DNA of 21,122 nucleotides from JBBQVS01 sp964250765 (GTDB lineage: Bacteria > Chloroflexota > Ktedonobacteria > Ktedonobacterales > Ktedonobacteraceae). A model generated the notes under the pieces. The model did no database searches and was not told the origin of the DNA. It saw nothing but the letters and a program-made list of their open reading frames with translations. The translations under genes and the position numbers were made by a program. Shown piece by piece: positions 7,329 through 15,188 of this stretch (positions are counted from its first letter, which is position 1; every line of letters begins with the position of its first letter). Where the stretch lies: assembly GCA_964250765.1 (NCBI GenBank), contig CAXUHF010000094.1:1-21122 (forward strand), in the 5' to 3' direction.

Positions 7329-8384
7329 ATGTTTTTTTCTTTGCACGCTCGAACTCTCACGCGCATACCACTACTTGCTCTTCTCATTACTCTAGCACTC
7401 GTTTATACAATGACATTTGAAATACATACCACTCATGCAGACGGCGGAGGGACCAGTTTTAGTGTCCAGCCATTGCGCTATGATCCGTCGAACATAGCTA
7501 CAAGGTCGTATTTCATTCTTAATGGCAAGCCAGATACGACCGTACAGAATGGCATCCGCATCAAGAATACTGGTTCCGCAACGGGAACAGTTACACTCTA
7601 TTCAGTAGATGCGACGACAGGTCAGAACAGTGGTCTTGTTTATAATGCACAAGATATACCAAGTCATGATGTTGGTTCCTGGTTACATCTAGCCCAGCAA
7701 CAGCTTACACTTGCATCTGGGCAGAGCCAAACCGTTCTGTTTCAGGTAAACATTCCTAGAGGTACGCGTCCAGGTCAGCATATTGGTGGTATTGTGGCAA
7801 AGAGCGTTGTTCAAGCCAGTACACAAAAAAGTACCTTCCATGTAGATGTACAGAGTCTCTCGATTGTCGCCGTTCAGCTAAACGTAGCTGGTCCACAAGC
7901 AGATCGGTTGGAGATGACTGGAATACAGGCAGGTGGAGCAAATGGCTATCAGAGTCTTCTCATTCATTTGAGTAATACAGGAACATCGTTGCTTAAACCA
8001 CACGGTACACTGCAAATTCTTGATGCACAGGGGAATATACGTCAAAATCTTACCGTCAAGTTAGATACCTTTTTGCCCGACACAACCATTAACTACCCCG
8101 TTTATATGCAGAATCATCCGTTGGAAGCGGGCAACTACACCATTGACCTACAACTAGCGTATGGTCATCAGCACACGCTTTACACAAAACAAGTTTTGAC
8201 CGTGACACAACAGCAGGTTACACAGGTCTTCAAGTCGCAGGGTCCATTGCAGTTTGCAACAAATCTTTCTAGCTGGCAGGATGCCCTTATAGGTCTCCTC
8301 CTGGTCCTTGTTACAGGAAGTGTGCTTTTCGTAGGCTATACGCTCTGCCGCAAGGCTATTGTTTCGCTGACGAAACGGAAGTAG
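7329..8384 (+). CDS. WxL-interacting protein (DUF916/DUF3324-like), membrane anchored
   Basis: A 351-residue single-pass surface protein. Seen: N-terminal signal segment about 12-30 with the mature start near ADGGG (37-41); an immunoglobulin-like first domain (about 43-165) with FSVQPLRYDP and the hallmark GQHIGGIVA (149-157), as in DUF916 (WxL protein peptidoglycan domain); a second beta-rich domain (about 166-295) in the place of DUF3324 (WxL host-binding domain); a transmembrane helix about 319-340 and a basic cytoplasmic tail ending KRK. The start follows AGGAGGA by 8 bases. It lies 113 bp after the WxL gene with no terminator seen between, so co-transcription is likely. Expected role: display or anchoring of the WxL protein on the cell wall. 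What the pair binds is unknown. Confidence 0.8.
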   Translation: MFFSLHARTLTRIPLLALLITLALVYTMTFEIHTTHADGGGTSFSVQPLRYDPSNIATRSYFILNGKPDTTVQNGIRIKNTGSATGTVTLYSVDATTGQNSGLVYNAQDIPSHDVGSWLHLAQQQLTLASGQSQTVLFQVNIPRGTRPGQHIGGIVAKSVVQASTQKSTFHVDVQSLSIVAVQLNVAGPQADRLEMTGIQAGGANGYQSLLIHLSNTGTSLLKPHGTLQILDAQGNIRQNLTVKLDTFLPDTTINYPVYMQNHPLEAGNYTIDLQLAYGHQHTLYTKQVLTVTQQQVTQVFKSQGPLQFATNLSSWQDALIGLLLVLVTGSVLFVGYTLCRKAIVSLTKRK

Positions 8385-8406
8385 TGCTGCTTACAAAAAT
8401 CAGAAA

Positions 8407-8509
8407 CATGACAGGGGCAGAGCCGCTGTCACTACTATACATGATTTCACGTGGCAAGCCACGCAGTGGTGGTCAGTATAGTAGTGACAGCGGCTCTGCC
8501 CCTGTCATG
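8407..8509. terminator. 34-bp perfect inverted repeat with nested hairpin, between convergent genes
   Basis: Arms 8407-8440 and 8476-8509 pair perfectly over 34 bp. The 35-base loop carries its own hairpin, CGTGGC-AA-GCCACG at 8450-8463. It lies between the ends of the WxL-interacting gene and the ABC gene, so it probably ends transcription from both sides. Unlike the other long hairpins it lacks a clear T-run after the stem, and its size and design resemble a MITE or REP-like element. No clear target-site duplication was seen. Confidence 0.65.
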
Positions 8510-8533
8510 GTCACTTGTAGTCCTTGACAACCT

Positions 8534-10330
8534 TTACTGAGCGTATTGGAACTCATAGAGACGCTTATACATCCCTTGACGATGCAATAACTCATCGTGG
8601 CTACCTTGCTCTGCGATTCGTCCTTTATGCATCACGATGATACGATCTACATTGCGGATGGTCGAGAGACGATGTGCAATGACGATAGAGGTACGGTTAA
8701 GCATGAGTTTATTCAATGCATCTTGTATGAGTATCTCCGTTTCGGTATCAACGCTAGATGTTGCTTCATCAAGAATAAGTAAGATTTCGGGATTAAAGGC
8801 GATAGCACGCGCAAAAGCTAACAGTTGTTTTTGTCCAACAGACAGACCTGCTCCGCGCTCGCGTATCTCTTCATCATACTTATGCGGCAATTGTTCAATA
8901 AAGTGAGCTGCGTTCACGTATTCAGCGGCTTGCCGTACCTGCTCATCGGTGATACTTCCTTCGTGTAAACGGATATTACTAGCGATGGTACCAGAAAAGA
9001 TAAATGGGTCTTGCAACACGGCACCGACATGCTGGCGTAGGTCTTGTTGCCGCACATCGCGCACATTCACACCATCAATCAGGATTTCACCTTTTTGTAT
9101 ATCATAAAAGCGTGACACAAGGCTAATGAGTGATGTTTTGCCCGCACCAGTCGCGCCAACAACCGCGACACGTTCACCAGGATGTATTTTGAACGAGACA
9201 CCCTTAAGGACCCATTCGCCAGGATTATAGGCAAACCATACGTCTTTAAACTCGATTTCACCGTGCACCTTGTCTAGTGAGCGTGGTTGTTCGGGGTCTT
9301 GTACGACGATGGGCTCGTCAATAATCTTGAAGATACGCTCGGAACTTGCCATCGCGGATTGTAGAATGTTGTATTTTTCGGCGAGATCACGAACAGGCAA
9401 AAAGAAACGGTCTACGTATTGTAGATATGCCACGATAGCCCCTAGCGTCAACGCACCCGCGAGAATGCGCCCACCACCATACCAGATGATGAGTCCAATG
9501 GCTACCGCACTCAAAAAGGTTGTCACAGAACTAAACAGAAAGAAGTAGAGCAAAGAGCGCACATTCTGGTCAAGATAATCAATGTTCAACTCGTCGAAAC
9601 GCTCGAAGTTGCGTTGCTCACGATTGAAGAGTTGTACGATAGACATACCCCCTATGTTCTCGGCAGCGTAGGCATTGATACGCGCGAGACGTACTCGAAT
9701 AGCACGGAAATTGTCACGCATGGCAACACGGAAATAGGTCGCTACCCAATAAAGCGGTGGTAGCACGACAAATGTTACTAACGCAAGCTGCCAGTTAATA
9801 ATGAGCAAGGCGATAGCGACACCAATCAGAGTCAGAATGTCGCCGAGAATGGAGATCGCACCTGATGTGAACACTTCGTTGAGCGAATCGACATCGTTTG
9901 TTAAACGTGTCATTAACCGTCCAACGGGATTATGATCGAAGTAGGAGAGCGAGAGCCGTTGTAGATGGTCGAACATCTGCGAACGCATATCGAACATGAT
10001 ACGCTGCCCTACAATGTTTAAGAGCAGGAGATGTACATATCGTAGTATTAAGCCGACAATGAGCACCACGAGAAAGGTAAGGGCGACCCAGAGAATGCCA
10101 TAGTCGCGCTCTATTGCATTCATATGCAGGTTGTTTGGAGCAACGTAATGGTCAATACCATAACCTGTCAGTGCTGGTCCAACAAGGTCCAAGAGTGAGA
10201 CGACAAATAAGAGAATCAGCGCAATCACTGAGAGGCGCATGTAGGGACGCACATAAGTAAGCAGACGGCGTACAATACGGGCGTCATACGCCTTGCCGAG
10301 AATATCATCTTCCTGAAAGAACGTCGCCAT
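8534..10330 (-). CDS. ABC exporter half-transporter, consensus-site subunit
   Basis: A 598-residue fused transmembrane/ATPase half-transporter of the type I (ABCB/MdlB/YheH-like) exporter family. The membrane domain covers about residues 30-325 with six predicted helices, and the ATPase domain about 355-598. Seen: Walker A GATGAGKTS 392-400, Q440, signature LSVGQ 496-500 (canonical LSGGQ has Gly where this has Val), Walker B LLILDE with catalytic E522, D-loop SSVD, H553. It overlaps the end of the upstream ABC gene by 26 bp, so the two are translationally linked. Its partner has a good LSGGQ but lacks the catalytic Glu, so this subunit supplies the hydrolysing Walker motifs of the competent site. 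The substrate (drug, lipid or peptide) cannot be told. AGAGGA lies upstream of the ATG. Confidence 0.93.
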   Translation of the reverse strand: MATFFQEDDILGKAYDARIVRRLLTYVRPYMRLSVIALILLFVVSLLDLVGPALTGYGIDHYVAPNNLHMNAIERDYGILWVALTFLVVLIVGLILRYVHLLLLNIVGQRIMFDMRSQMFDHLQRLSLSYFDHNPVGRLMTRLTNDVDSLNEVFTSGAISILGDILTLIGVAIALLIINWQLALVTFVVLPPLYWVATYFRVAMRDNFRAIRVRLARINAYAAENIGGMSIVQLFNREQRNFERFDELNIDYLDQNVRSLLYFFLFSSVTTFLSAVAIGLIIWYGGGRILAGALTLGAIVAYLQYVDRFFLPVRDLAEKYNILQSAMASSERIFKIIDEPIVVQDPEQPRSLDKVHGEIEFKDVWFAYNPGEWVLKGVSFKIHPGERVAVVGATGAGKTSLISLVSRFYDIQKGEILIDGVNVRDVRQQDLRQHVGAVLQDPFIFSGTIASNIRLHEGSITDEQVRQAAEYVNAAHFIEQLPHKYDEEIRERGAGLSVGQKQLLAFARAIAFNPEILLILDEATSSVDTETEILIQDALNKLMLNRTSIVIAHRLSTIRNVDRIIVMHKGRIAEQGSHDELLHRQGMYKRLYEFQYAQ

Positions 10331-12077
10331 GATCGGTTGTATCCTCTAATTCTTCACCAATAAGTTGTCTACGATACATCTCCGCATACAAGCCTTGCAT
10401 CCGCAATAAGGAGCTATGCGTTCCCTCCTCGACGATTCGTCCCTCGTCGAGTACGACGATATGGTCGAGATTTTTCACGGTTGAGCAGCGATGAGAAATA
10501 ATGATTGTCGTTCGTCCTTGCATGACGTCGCGTAGATGACGAAGAATTTCTGCTTCAGTATGCGTATCAACGCTCGACATAGCATCGTCCAGGACCAGAA
10601 TTGATGGGTCCTTCGCAATAGCACGAGCAAGGGCGGCACGTTGCTTCTGCCCACCAGATAGCGTGACGCCACGTTCGCCGATCATCGTAGCAATGCCTTC
10701 TGGAAAGTCCTCCACGTCCTTTGCTAGCTGAGAGGTTTCTAGCGCGTGCTGTAGTTGCTCCTCGCTCAACGCTTCCACACCAAAGCCAATATTTTCAGTA
10801 AGCGGAACAGAAAACAAAAATGTTTCCTGTGGGACATAGCCAATTTGCCTGCGCAATACGTCCAGAGGGAGTTCACGCACATCAGTCCCATTTACGAGCA
10901 CCTGCCCCTCCGTGGCATCGAATAAGCGCGGCAACAGATTGACAAGCGTTGACTTACCAGAGCCTGTGGGACCAACGATAGCAAGTGAGGAACCTGCGCT
11001 AACTTTGATGTTGATGTCATGCAAGACTTCGTGCTCACCATAAGAAAAACGCACGTGGCGAAACTCAACGTCACCATTTATATGTGTTTTTGGTGGTGTT
11101 GGTAGTATCACAGGTGACGCAATCAATGGTTCGTGATCCATGACTTCGTTGATGCGCTGCATCGACGCTGTACCTTGTTGAAAAAGGTTGACGACCCAGC
11201 CAAAAGCAATCATGGGCCAAGTGAGCTGAGCCAAATAGCCAGTGAATTGTACCAACTGCCCCAGCGTGATACGTCCGTTAATTACATCAACCCCTCCACG
11301 CCAGAGTATGACGACAGAGGCAAGACCTGCAAGAAAGAACATAGCAGGCCACAAAAGCGAGTTGTAACGAGCATAACTAATACTTCGCTGCATATACTCG
11401 CGGTTTGACTCGCGGAAGGATACTAGTTCATGATCTTCCTGCGTATAGGCTTTCACAATGCGAATGCCAGAAAAGTTTTCCTGTGCATGAGCGGATACTT
11501 CACCGAATTGGTCCTGCACGCGCTTGTAGCGGCGTTCAATCTGGCCTCCAACAATAAGGAATACAACCGTGATAAGCGGTAGAATGATGGCAGCATACAA
11601 TGTCAGTTGCAGATCAATAGTGAGCATGACTCCGATTGTGGCAACAAGCGCAACTGTTGTGTTCATAAGGTTTGAGATGCCAGGACCAAGCATAGCGCGA
11701 ATCATAGACAAGTCATTTGTGGCACGTGCTACCAGATCTCCTACTTTATTGTGTTGAAAATAGTCAATTTCGAGTTTCTCAAAATGTTTAAAGAGATTCC
11801 CACGTAACTCATACTCGATTTCGCGTGATGCCTTCGATGGAAAGAAACGACCATAGAACGATAGCACAGCTTGCAGTAATCCTGCTCCCACGATCAATAA
11901 GCCGTAGCGTAGTAACAGCCCAATATCTACATGATTACTCAGGCTGTCTACCGCAAGGCGAATAAGGTAGGGCAATACTAGTGCTGCCAGATTTGCCGCA
12001 ATCACAAAAAAGAAACCGATTATAATGGCTATTTTGTGTTTGTTGAGATAAGGTCGTAGTGATTGTAATGCAGACAT
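10305..12077 (-). CDS. ABC exporter half-transporter, degenerate-site subunit
   Basis: A 590-residue partner of the downstream ABC protein, resembling MdlA/YheI/TM287-type subunits. The membrane domain is about residues 15-310 and the ATPase domain about 335-575. Seen: Walker A GPTGSGKST 369-377, Q417, canonical LSGGQ 473-477, Walker B ILVLD followed by D498 where the catalytic glutamate is expected, H529. The Asp replacement is the known mark of the degenerate-site subunit in heterodimeric exporters such as TM287/288 and BmrCD. The start chosen is the ATG at 12077 (MSALQSLRPY), about 15 residues before the first membrane helix; a longer frame begins with a TTG at 12155 and adds a segment not expected in this family. 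The Shine-Dalgarno sequence for this start is weak (TGAAGA). Confidence 0.9.
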   Translation of the reverse strand: MSALQSLRPYLNKHKIAIIIGFFFVIAANLAALVLPYLIRLAVDSLSNHVDIGLLLRYGLLIVGAGLLQAVLSFYGRFFPSKASREIEYELRGNLFKHFEKLEIDYFQHNKVGDLVARATNDLSMIRAMLGPGISNLMNTTVALVATIGVMLTIDLQLTLYAAIILPLITVVFLIVGGQIERRYKRVQDQFGEVSAHAQENFSGIRIVKAYTQEDHELVSFRESNREYMQRSISYARYNSLLWPAMFFLAGLASVVILWRGGVDVINGRITLGQLVQFTGYLAQLTWPMIAFGWVVNLFQQGTASMQRINEVMDHEPLIASPVILPTPPKTHINGDVEFRHVRFSYGEHEVLHDINIKVSAGSSLAIVGPTGSGKSTLVNLLPRLFDATEGQVLVNGTDVRELPLDVLRRQIGYVPQETFLFSVPLTENIGFGVEALSEEQLQHALETSQLAKDVEDFPEGIATMIGERGVTLSGGQKQRAALARAIAKDPSILVLDDAMSSVDTHTEAEILRHLRDVMQGRTTIIISHRCSTVKNLDHIVVLDEGRIVEEGTHSSLLRMQGLYAEMYRRQLIGEELEDTTDHGDVLSGR

Positions 12078-12277
12078 GTCTTCATTGTATTTCAAAGAGG
12101 GCACAATGGGCAAATGATGGACTAACGTAAACAGATTGTATATAGAAGGAAACAACCAAGAAGGGAAGAGGTTCGTCGTTGAAACTCATTCACACATGAA
12201 AGGATTCATGGCACCCATCTTAGAGGAAAATAGGTAACGCTATACTGGAAGGAAAAGCGAGTGAAAGAACTGAACAT

Positions 12278-12293
12278 GGAACACTAGCGTTCC
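12278..12293 (-). terminator. weak hairpin after the small ORF
   Basis: GGAAC and GTTCC (5 bp) with a 6-base loop lie just downstream of the small minus-strand gene, followed on that strand by a T-rich stretch. The stem is short, so a terminator is only possible. Confidence 0.25.
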
Positions 12294-12302
12294 TCGAATG
12301 AG

Positions 12303-12503
12303 TTAAACGAGCACCTCGCTGATATCTCCAACAATTTTCTGAATCTCACGTAGGCGATGCTCTGCAAGTTCAACATTTTCTAGTGCCTGCGCAAGAATAC
12401 GAGCTTCGAGTGATGGATATGTTTCGGCTATCTCTGGATCAATAGCTCCACCAATCAGTTCCAGGGCGCGACTCAACTTGTTTTCTACGGTTGCTGCTGA
12501 CAT
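12303..12503 (-). CDS. small helical protein of unknown function
   Basis: A 66-residue acidic protein, starting MSAATVENKL and ending ISEVLV. I do not recognise a family. It is predicted almost wholly alpha-helical, with leucine/alanine/glutamate-rich stretches around residues 8-20 and 30-60 that could form an amphipathic hairpin or coiled coil; no Cys, no membrane segment, no metal motif. AAGGGG lies about 9-10 bases upstream of the ATG, and a possible promoter (TTGACA, 17 bp, TAGAAG) lies further up. It points the same way as the ABC genes, 225 bp ahead of them, but a clear operon link is not visible. The good start context and bias toward protein-like composition make it likely real. Confidence 0.55.
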   Translation of the reverse strand: MSAATVENKLSRALELIGGAIDPEIAETYPSLEARILAQALENVELAEHRLREIQKIVGDISEVLV

Positions 12504-12603
12504 GTCTGTGATACCCCTTAATACTCTAGGAACCTTGTGTCAATTGCGAAAACACGATCTATGTGAATAGTATTCCACTAGAAAAGCACGCGCTCCTTCT
12601 ATC

Positions 12604-12632
12604 CTTCTATTGCTCATTACGTTTGTTGTCAA
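12604..12632 (-). promoter_or_regulatory. possible promoter for the small helical protein
   Basis: On the minus strand, perfect TTGACA (12632-12627), a 17-bp spacer and TAGAAG (12609-12604). The -10 matches poorly (4 of 6), so confidence is modest. Confidence 0.35.
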
Positions 12633-12930
12633 AGTTTTGTTACAATATAGAATATCTTTTTTTCTGAAGCAGCATTTTTTCGTCACGACTGAGCTTATCA
12701 CTATCTCTATCATACACTAGATGCGCGAAAACTCCAAAACGGGGGTACCAACATTCCTACTACCTCTTCACAAAGAAATGTTTCATACCAGCGTTTCTGC
12801 CTACTATTCATTCTACTAATGCATACAAGGACAGCAATATAACGTTTAACATGACCATATATATCATCTTTGTATTCGATGAGGGAACATAAAAAATCGC
12901 TTAGAACGCGTACTGTAGTGCTTTTTTTTA

Positions 12931-12960
12931 TTGACTTTGTGCAAAAACGCATGGTATGGT
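12931..12960 (+). promoter_or_regulatory. possible promoter for the SRPBCC gene
   Basis: TTGACT (12931-12936), an 18-bp spacer and TATGGT (12955-12960). The T-run just upstream of the -35 could help polymerase binding. It implies a leader of about 120 bases before the ATG at 13090. Confidence 0.45.
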
Positions 12961-12999
12961 TAATGCGTACACAGAAACAAAACAATGCAGAAACAAATA

Positions 13000-13086
13000 A
13001 TGGCTCCTAGAACATACGATATGCTACTTATATTGGTGCTTCTTGGAAGCTACTGTAGTCTTGAAAAAGATAAGGAAGGAACATAG
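13000..13086 (+). CDS. possible 28-codon leader peptide
   Basis: An ATG at 13000 opens a 28-residue frame (begins MAPRTYDMLLILVLLGS) that ends in TAG at 13084-13086, three bases before the SRPBCC start codon. It is hydrophobic in the middle and basic/acidic at the end. The Shine-Dalgarno sequence of the SRPBCC gene lies inside it, so translation could couple the two. It has no good ribosome site of its own, and chance is a real alternative. Confidence 0.2.
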   Translation: MAPRTYDMLLILVLLGSYCSLEKDKEGT

Positions 13087-13089
13087 ACC

Positions 13090-13800
13090 ATGGCAGAGTA
13101 TGCATCACATCACGCATCAGTAGCAGTCAACGCACCTGTTCATCAGGTATACACACTGTTTACGCACTTCAACGACTTTCCTAAGTTCATGAGCTTTGTG
13201 AAAGAGGTAACATATCGTGACGATCAAAACAGTCACTGGGTTGCTGACGTTGTTGGTCGTCAGGAGTGGGACGCAGTAAACGAGAACTGGATTCCAGATC
13301 AGCAAATCGGCTGGCGTTCAACGAGTGGTGTCGAGAACTTTGGTAAAGTAACCTTCCAGCCAATCAACTCAGACCAGACAAAGGTTGATGTCTTCATCAA
13401 CTATAACCCACCAGCCGGAGTACTTGGCGACATTGGTGAGAAACTAGGCGTTGGCAGCAACTTTGAGAAGAAACTGCAAAACGACCTTGAGCACTTTGGT
13501 CGTATGGTTGATGAAGCTCCTGCGGGCGCACTCGATCCAAACTCGTCGAACTACCTGTTCCACGGTGATAGTGCAGCCGCAAAAGGCACCACGACAAGTA
13601 GCCAGAATGAGACAATGTACAATGATGCCAACGCGAATCTAAGCACAGGTGCGACAACTGATCGCCCATTGTTGGATCGCGACATTACAGGCACAACTAA
13701 TCGAGACTTAGCAGCAAACGAGACAGACATTCCAACTATTGGCGGGCAGGCTGGTCCTGCTAGCTCGGTTAGAAATGACCAAGAACTTAGGGGCTACTAA
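13090..13800 (+). CDS. SRPBCC (START/cyclase-like) protein with long polar tail
   Basis: A 236-residue protein. Residues about 7-140 match the SRPBCC fold as in polyketide cyclase/dehydrase-type proteins: opening strand ASVAVNAPVHQVY, the NDFPKFM helix segment (28-34), VADVVGRQEWDA strand, GWRSTSG turn (74-80), GKVTF strand and a long C-terminal helix ending near FGRMVDE. The fold makes a hydrophobic ligand pocket; the ligand is unknown. Residues about 145-236 are rich in Asn, Thr, Asp, Ala and Gly and look disordered; no signal peptide or membrane helix is present. The start has AAGGAAGGA about 8 bases upstream. A stem-loop terminator follows 35 bases after the stop, so it is probably a single-gene unit. 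Related proteins are often annotated as stress- or membrane-associated, but nothing here proves that. Confidence 0.82.
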   Translation: MAEYASHHASVAVNAPVHQVYTLFTHFNDFPKFMSFVKEVTYRDDQNSHWVADVVGRQEWDAVNENWIPDQQIGWRSTSGVENFGKVTFQPINSDQTKVDVFINYNPPAGVLGDIGEKLGVGSNFEKKLQNDLEHFGRMVDEAPAGALDPNSSNYLFHGDSAAAKGTTTSSQNETMYNDANANLSTGATTDRPLLDRDITGTTNRDLAANETDIPTIGGQAGPASSVRNDQELRGY

Positions 13801-13835
13801 GCTCAGCTTAATCTTAGTTCTATTAAGACGTATAG

Positions 13836-13866
13836 TTTGGCACGGCGGTCTTCTCGCCGTGCCAAA
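13836..13866 (+). terminator. intrinsic terminator, 12-bp stem
   Basis: TTTGGCACGGCG (13836-13847), a 7-base loop, and CGCCGTGCCAAA (13855-13866), followed by TTGTGTTTT. It is of ordinary size, unlike the long palindromes elsewhere in the window. It ends the SRPBCC transcript. Confidence 0.85.
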
Positions 13867-13894
13867 TTGTGTTTTACAACACATAGAATGTTAC

Positions 13895-13924
13895 CCGACA
13901 AGGCTTGATACAAGTATCTATAAT
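13895..13924 (+). promoter_or_regulatory. promoter for the DUF1003 gene
   Basis: CCGACA (13895-13900), an 18-bp spacer and perfect TATAAT (13919-13924). The predicted RNA start near 13931 lies after the TTG at 13905, which argues for the GTG at 13962 as the true start. Confidence 0.5.
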
Positions 13925-13961
13925 ATATAAATACGAAACACTAAACAAACAGGAAATATGC

Positions 13962-14543
13962 GTGATAGATAATCAGACAAATAACGAAACACAAGAACAT
14001 ATGATAGAACTGACCGATATTCTCGATAAAGACATTGAGACTATCGTTGATATGCGTATGGTTGCCGAACAGAAAGTGAGTCGTCACCAACGGGCGATTG
14101 AAAAGGTAACAAATAGCATAGGACGCCCATTGGCTCTCTACTTAATTCTGCTCCTTGTACTACTCTGGGTACTGCTCAATGAGTTTTACAAAACTCTTGG
14201 CTTCCCAGCCATTGATCCACCACCATTTAGTTGGCTACAAGACACAGTGAGCGTAGGTGCCTTGCTTATGACAACAGCAATACTTATCACACAGAACCGT
14301 CAGGCGAAAATGACGGAGCAACGTCGTCACCTAGACCTGCAAATTACGCTATTGACTGAACGTAAGGTGAGCAAGCTGATCGAGTTGGTCGAGGACTTAC
14401 GAAAAGATATTCCTTCTGTGAAGGATCATAAAGATGCCGAAGCACAAGCGATGAAAGAACCGGTTGATCCACATACAGCACTTACTAGCTTGAATAAAAC
14501 GTTGAAAGATGCTGCGAAAGAATATCAGCTCGAAATGGATTAA
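13962..14543 (+). CDS. DUF1003 family membrane protein
   Basis: A 193-residue inner-membrane protein. The GTG at 13962 is preferred: AGGAA lies about 7 bases upstream and the TATAAT at 13919 lies between it and the upstream TTG. Seen: an acidic, helical N-terminus; a first membrane helix 55-75 opening with GRPLALYL; a short outside loop with PPFSWLQD (87-94); a second membrane helix 95-111; then the conserved QNRQAKMTEQRRHLDLQI region (111-128) and a long charged helix to about 150, typical of DUF1003. The C-terminal 40 residues are Lys/Glu-rich. The biochemical role of DUF1003 is not established. It stands alone behind its own promoter. Confidence 0.88.
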   Translation: MIDNQTNNETQEHMIELTDILDKDIETIVDMRMVAEQKVSRHQRAIEKVTNSIGRPLALYLILLLVLLWVLLNEFYKTLGFPAIDPPPFSWLQDTVSVGALLMTTAILITQNRQAKMTEQRRHLDLQITLLTERKVSKLIELVEDLRKDIPSVKDHKDAEAQAMKEPVDPHTALTSLNKTLKDAAKEYQLEMD

Positions 14544-14999
14544 AGAATCCTTAAAATTTCTTACTTCCCATATGGAATTGGAATAGAGGATTGACTTTCG
14601 AGAATCTGGATGGTAAGCTTGAAGTGTTCTCCAAAAGATGGAGTGCAATCCAGGGAAATAAAAATACTCTGGCACTTGGCTAACGCCTTGCACGGTAATC
14701 CGAAAGGAGTCACAGCATGTGGTCAATGAAAAAACCAGTTCGCTTACTTGGAGTAGTATTTCAGATTGACCAGGAGTGCCCGTAGATGCGGGCGCGCTAA
14801 CCCTCTGAATGTCTGACAGTATTCGACTTGACAGTGCACTAAAAAATGTCCTTACTGGACTCTGCAACGTCTTAAAGCGACATTCGCTCCGAATTCTCAG
14901 AGCATTACAGAGGTCTCTACTGAACACTATCAATACTTTCTGATCTGAGTTGATTAGGACACGATATGTGAACAGGAGATGTAAGAAGATGAATGAAAC
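14544..14999. other. 456-bp stretch without a confident gene
   Basis: No recognised gene. A 178-codon minus-strand frame covers most of it (to 14933) but starts with TTG, has no good ribosome site and runs into the DUF1003 gene. A second minus-strand frame in the middle also reads as protein-like and ends near 14567. Together they could be the remains of a decayed gene. On the plus strand AAAGGAG precedes a 22-codon frame at 14717 (MWSMKKPVRLLG...), probably chance. Confidence 0.4.
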
Positions 15000-15025
15000 G
15001 AGGGTCAGGTGAACACCTGACCCTC
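15000..15025. terminator. 12-bp hairpin upstream of the carboxylase operon
   Basis: GAGGGTCAGGTG and CACCTGACCCTC pair perfectly with a two-base loop (AA). A run of five Ts follows after a short spacer (15031-15036). It probably insulates the operon from transcription coming from upstream. Confidence 0.6.
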
Positions 15026-15081
15026 ACCACATTTTTGGAAACTATACTTTCCTTCCTCTTTCACGTATGATTTCTTCTCAC

Positions 15082-15110
15082 TTGACGCTCTTCATACACG
15101 GTGCTATGCT
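15082..15110 (+). promoter_or_regulatory. sigma-70-type promoter of the carboxylase operon
   Basis: TTGACG (15082-15087), a 17-bp spacer and TATGCT (15105-15110), 79 bp before the first start codon. Both boxes match consensus well and the spacing is ideal. Predicted RNA start is near 15117. Confidence 0.65.
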
Positions 15111-15121
15111 GAAATAACAGA

Positions 15122-15148
15122 GCAACGGAGCAAAAAGTTTTCTGTTGC
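15122..15148 (+). promoter_or_regulatory. 5' leader stem-loop of the carboxylase operon
   Basis: GCAACGGA (15122-15129) pairs with TCTGTTGC (15141-15148), 8 bp with one G-U pair and an 11-base loop, within a few bases of the predicted RNA 5' end. It may stabilise the mRNA. No known riboswitch motif is seen. Confidence 0.35.
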
Positions 15149-15188
15149 CCCTCACTCATCGTCGTCGCTGAGAGGAACACAAACATCT

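Larger units (their letters stand above)
12504..13089. other. 586-bp divergent intergenic region
   Basis: AT-rich region between two divergent genes. It holds a possible minus-strand promoter near 12604-12632, a possible plus-strand promoter at 12931-12960, and a short plus-strand frame (13000-13086). A 91-codon minus-strand frame (12710-12985) begins with TTG and has a Cys- and Tyr-rich composition unlike the neighbours; I do not call it. No large inverted repeat was seen. Confidence 0.5.

Noticed and set aside
12078..12155. Longer N-terminus of the upstream ABC subunit from a TTG
   Set aside because: The added residues are not typical of the family and have no ribosome site; the ATG at 12077 gives the normal exporter length.
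12710..12985. 91-codon minus-strand reading frame in the intergenic region
   Set aside because: It starts with TTG, has unusual Cys-rich composition and runs across the likely SRPBCC promoter.
14760..14810. GC-rich segment considered as a tRNA or small RNA
   Set aside because: Only a 5-bp stem can be formed (GCCCG/CGGGC); no acceptor, D or T arms could be found.
14397..14933. 178-codon minus-strand reading frame
   Set aside because: It has a TTG start and no ribosome site, it overlaps the DUF1003 coding end antisense, and it has no recognisable domain. It is kept only as a possible pseudogene trace.
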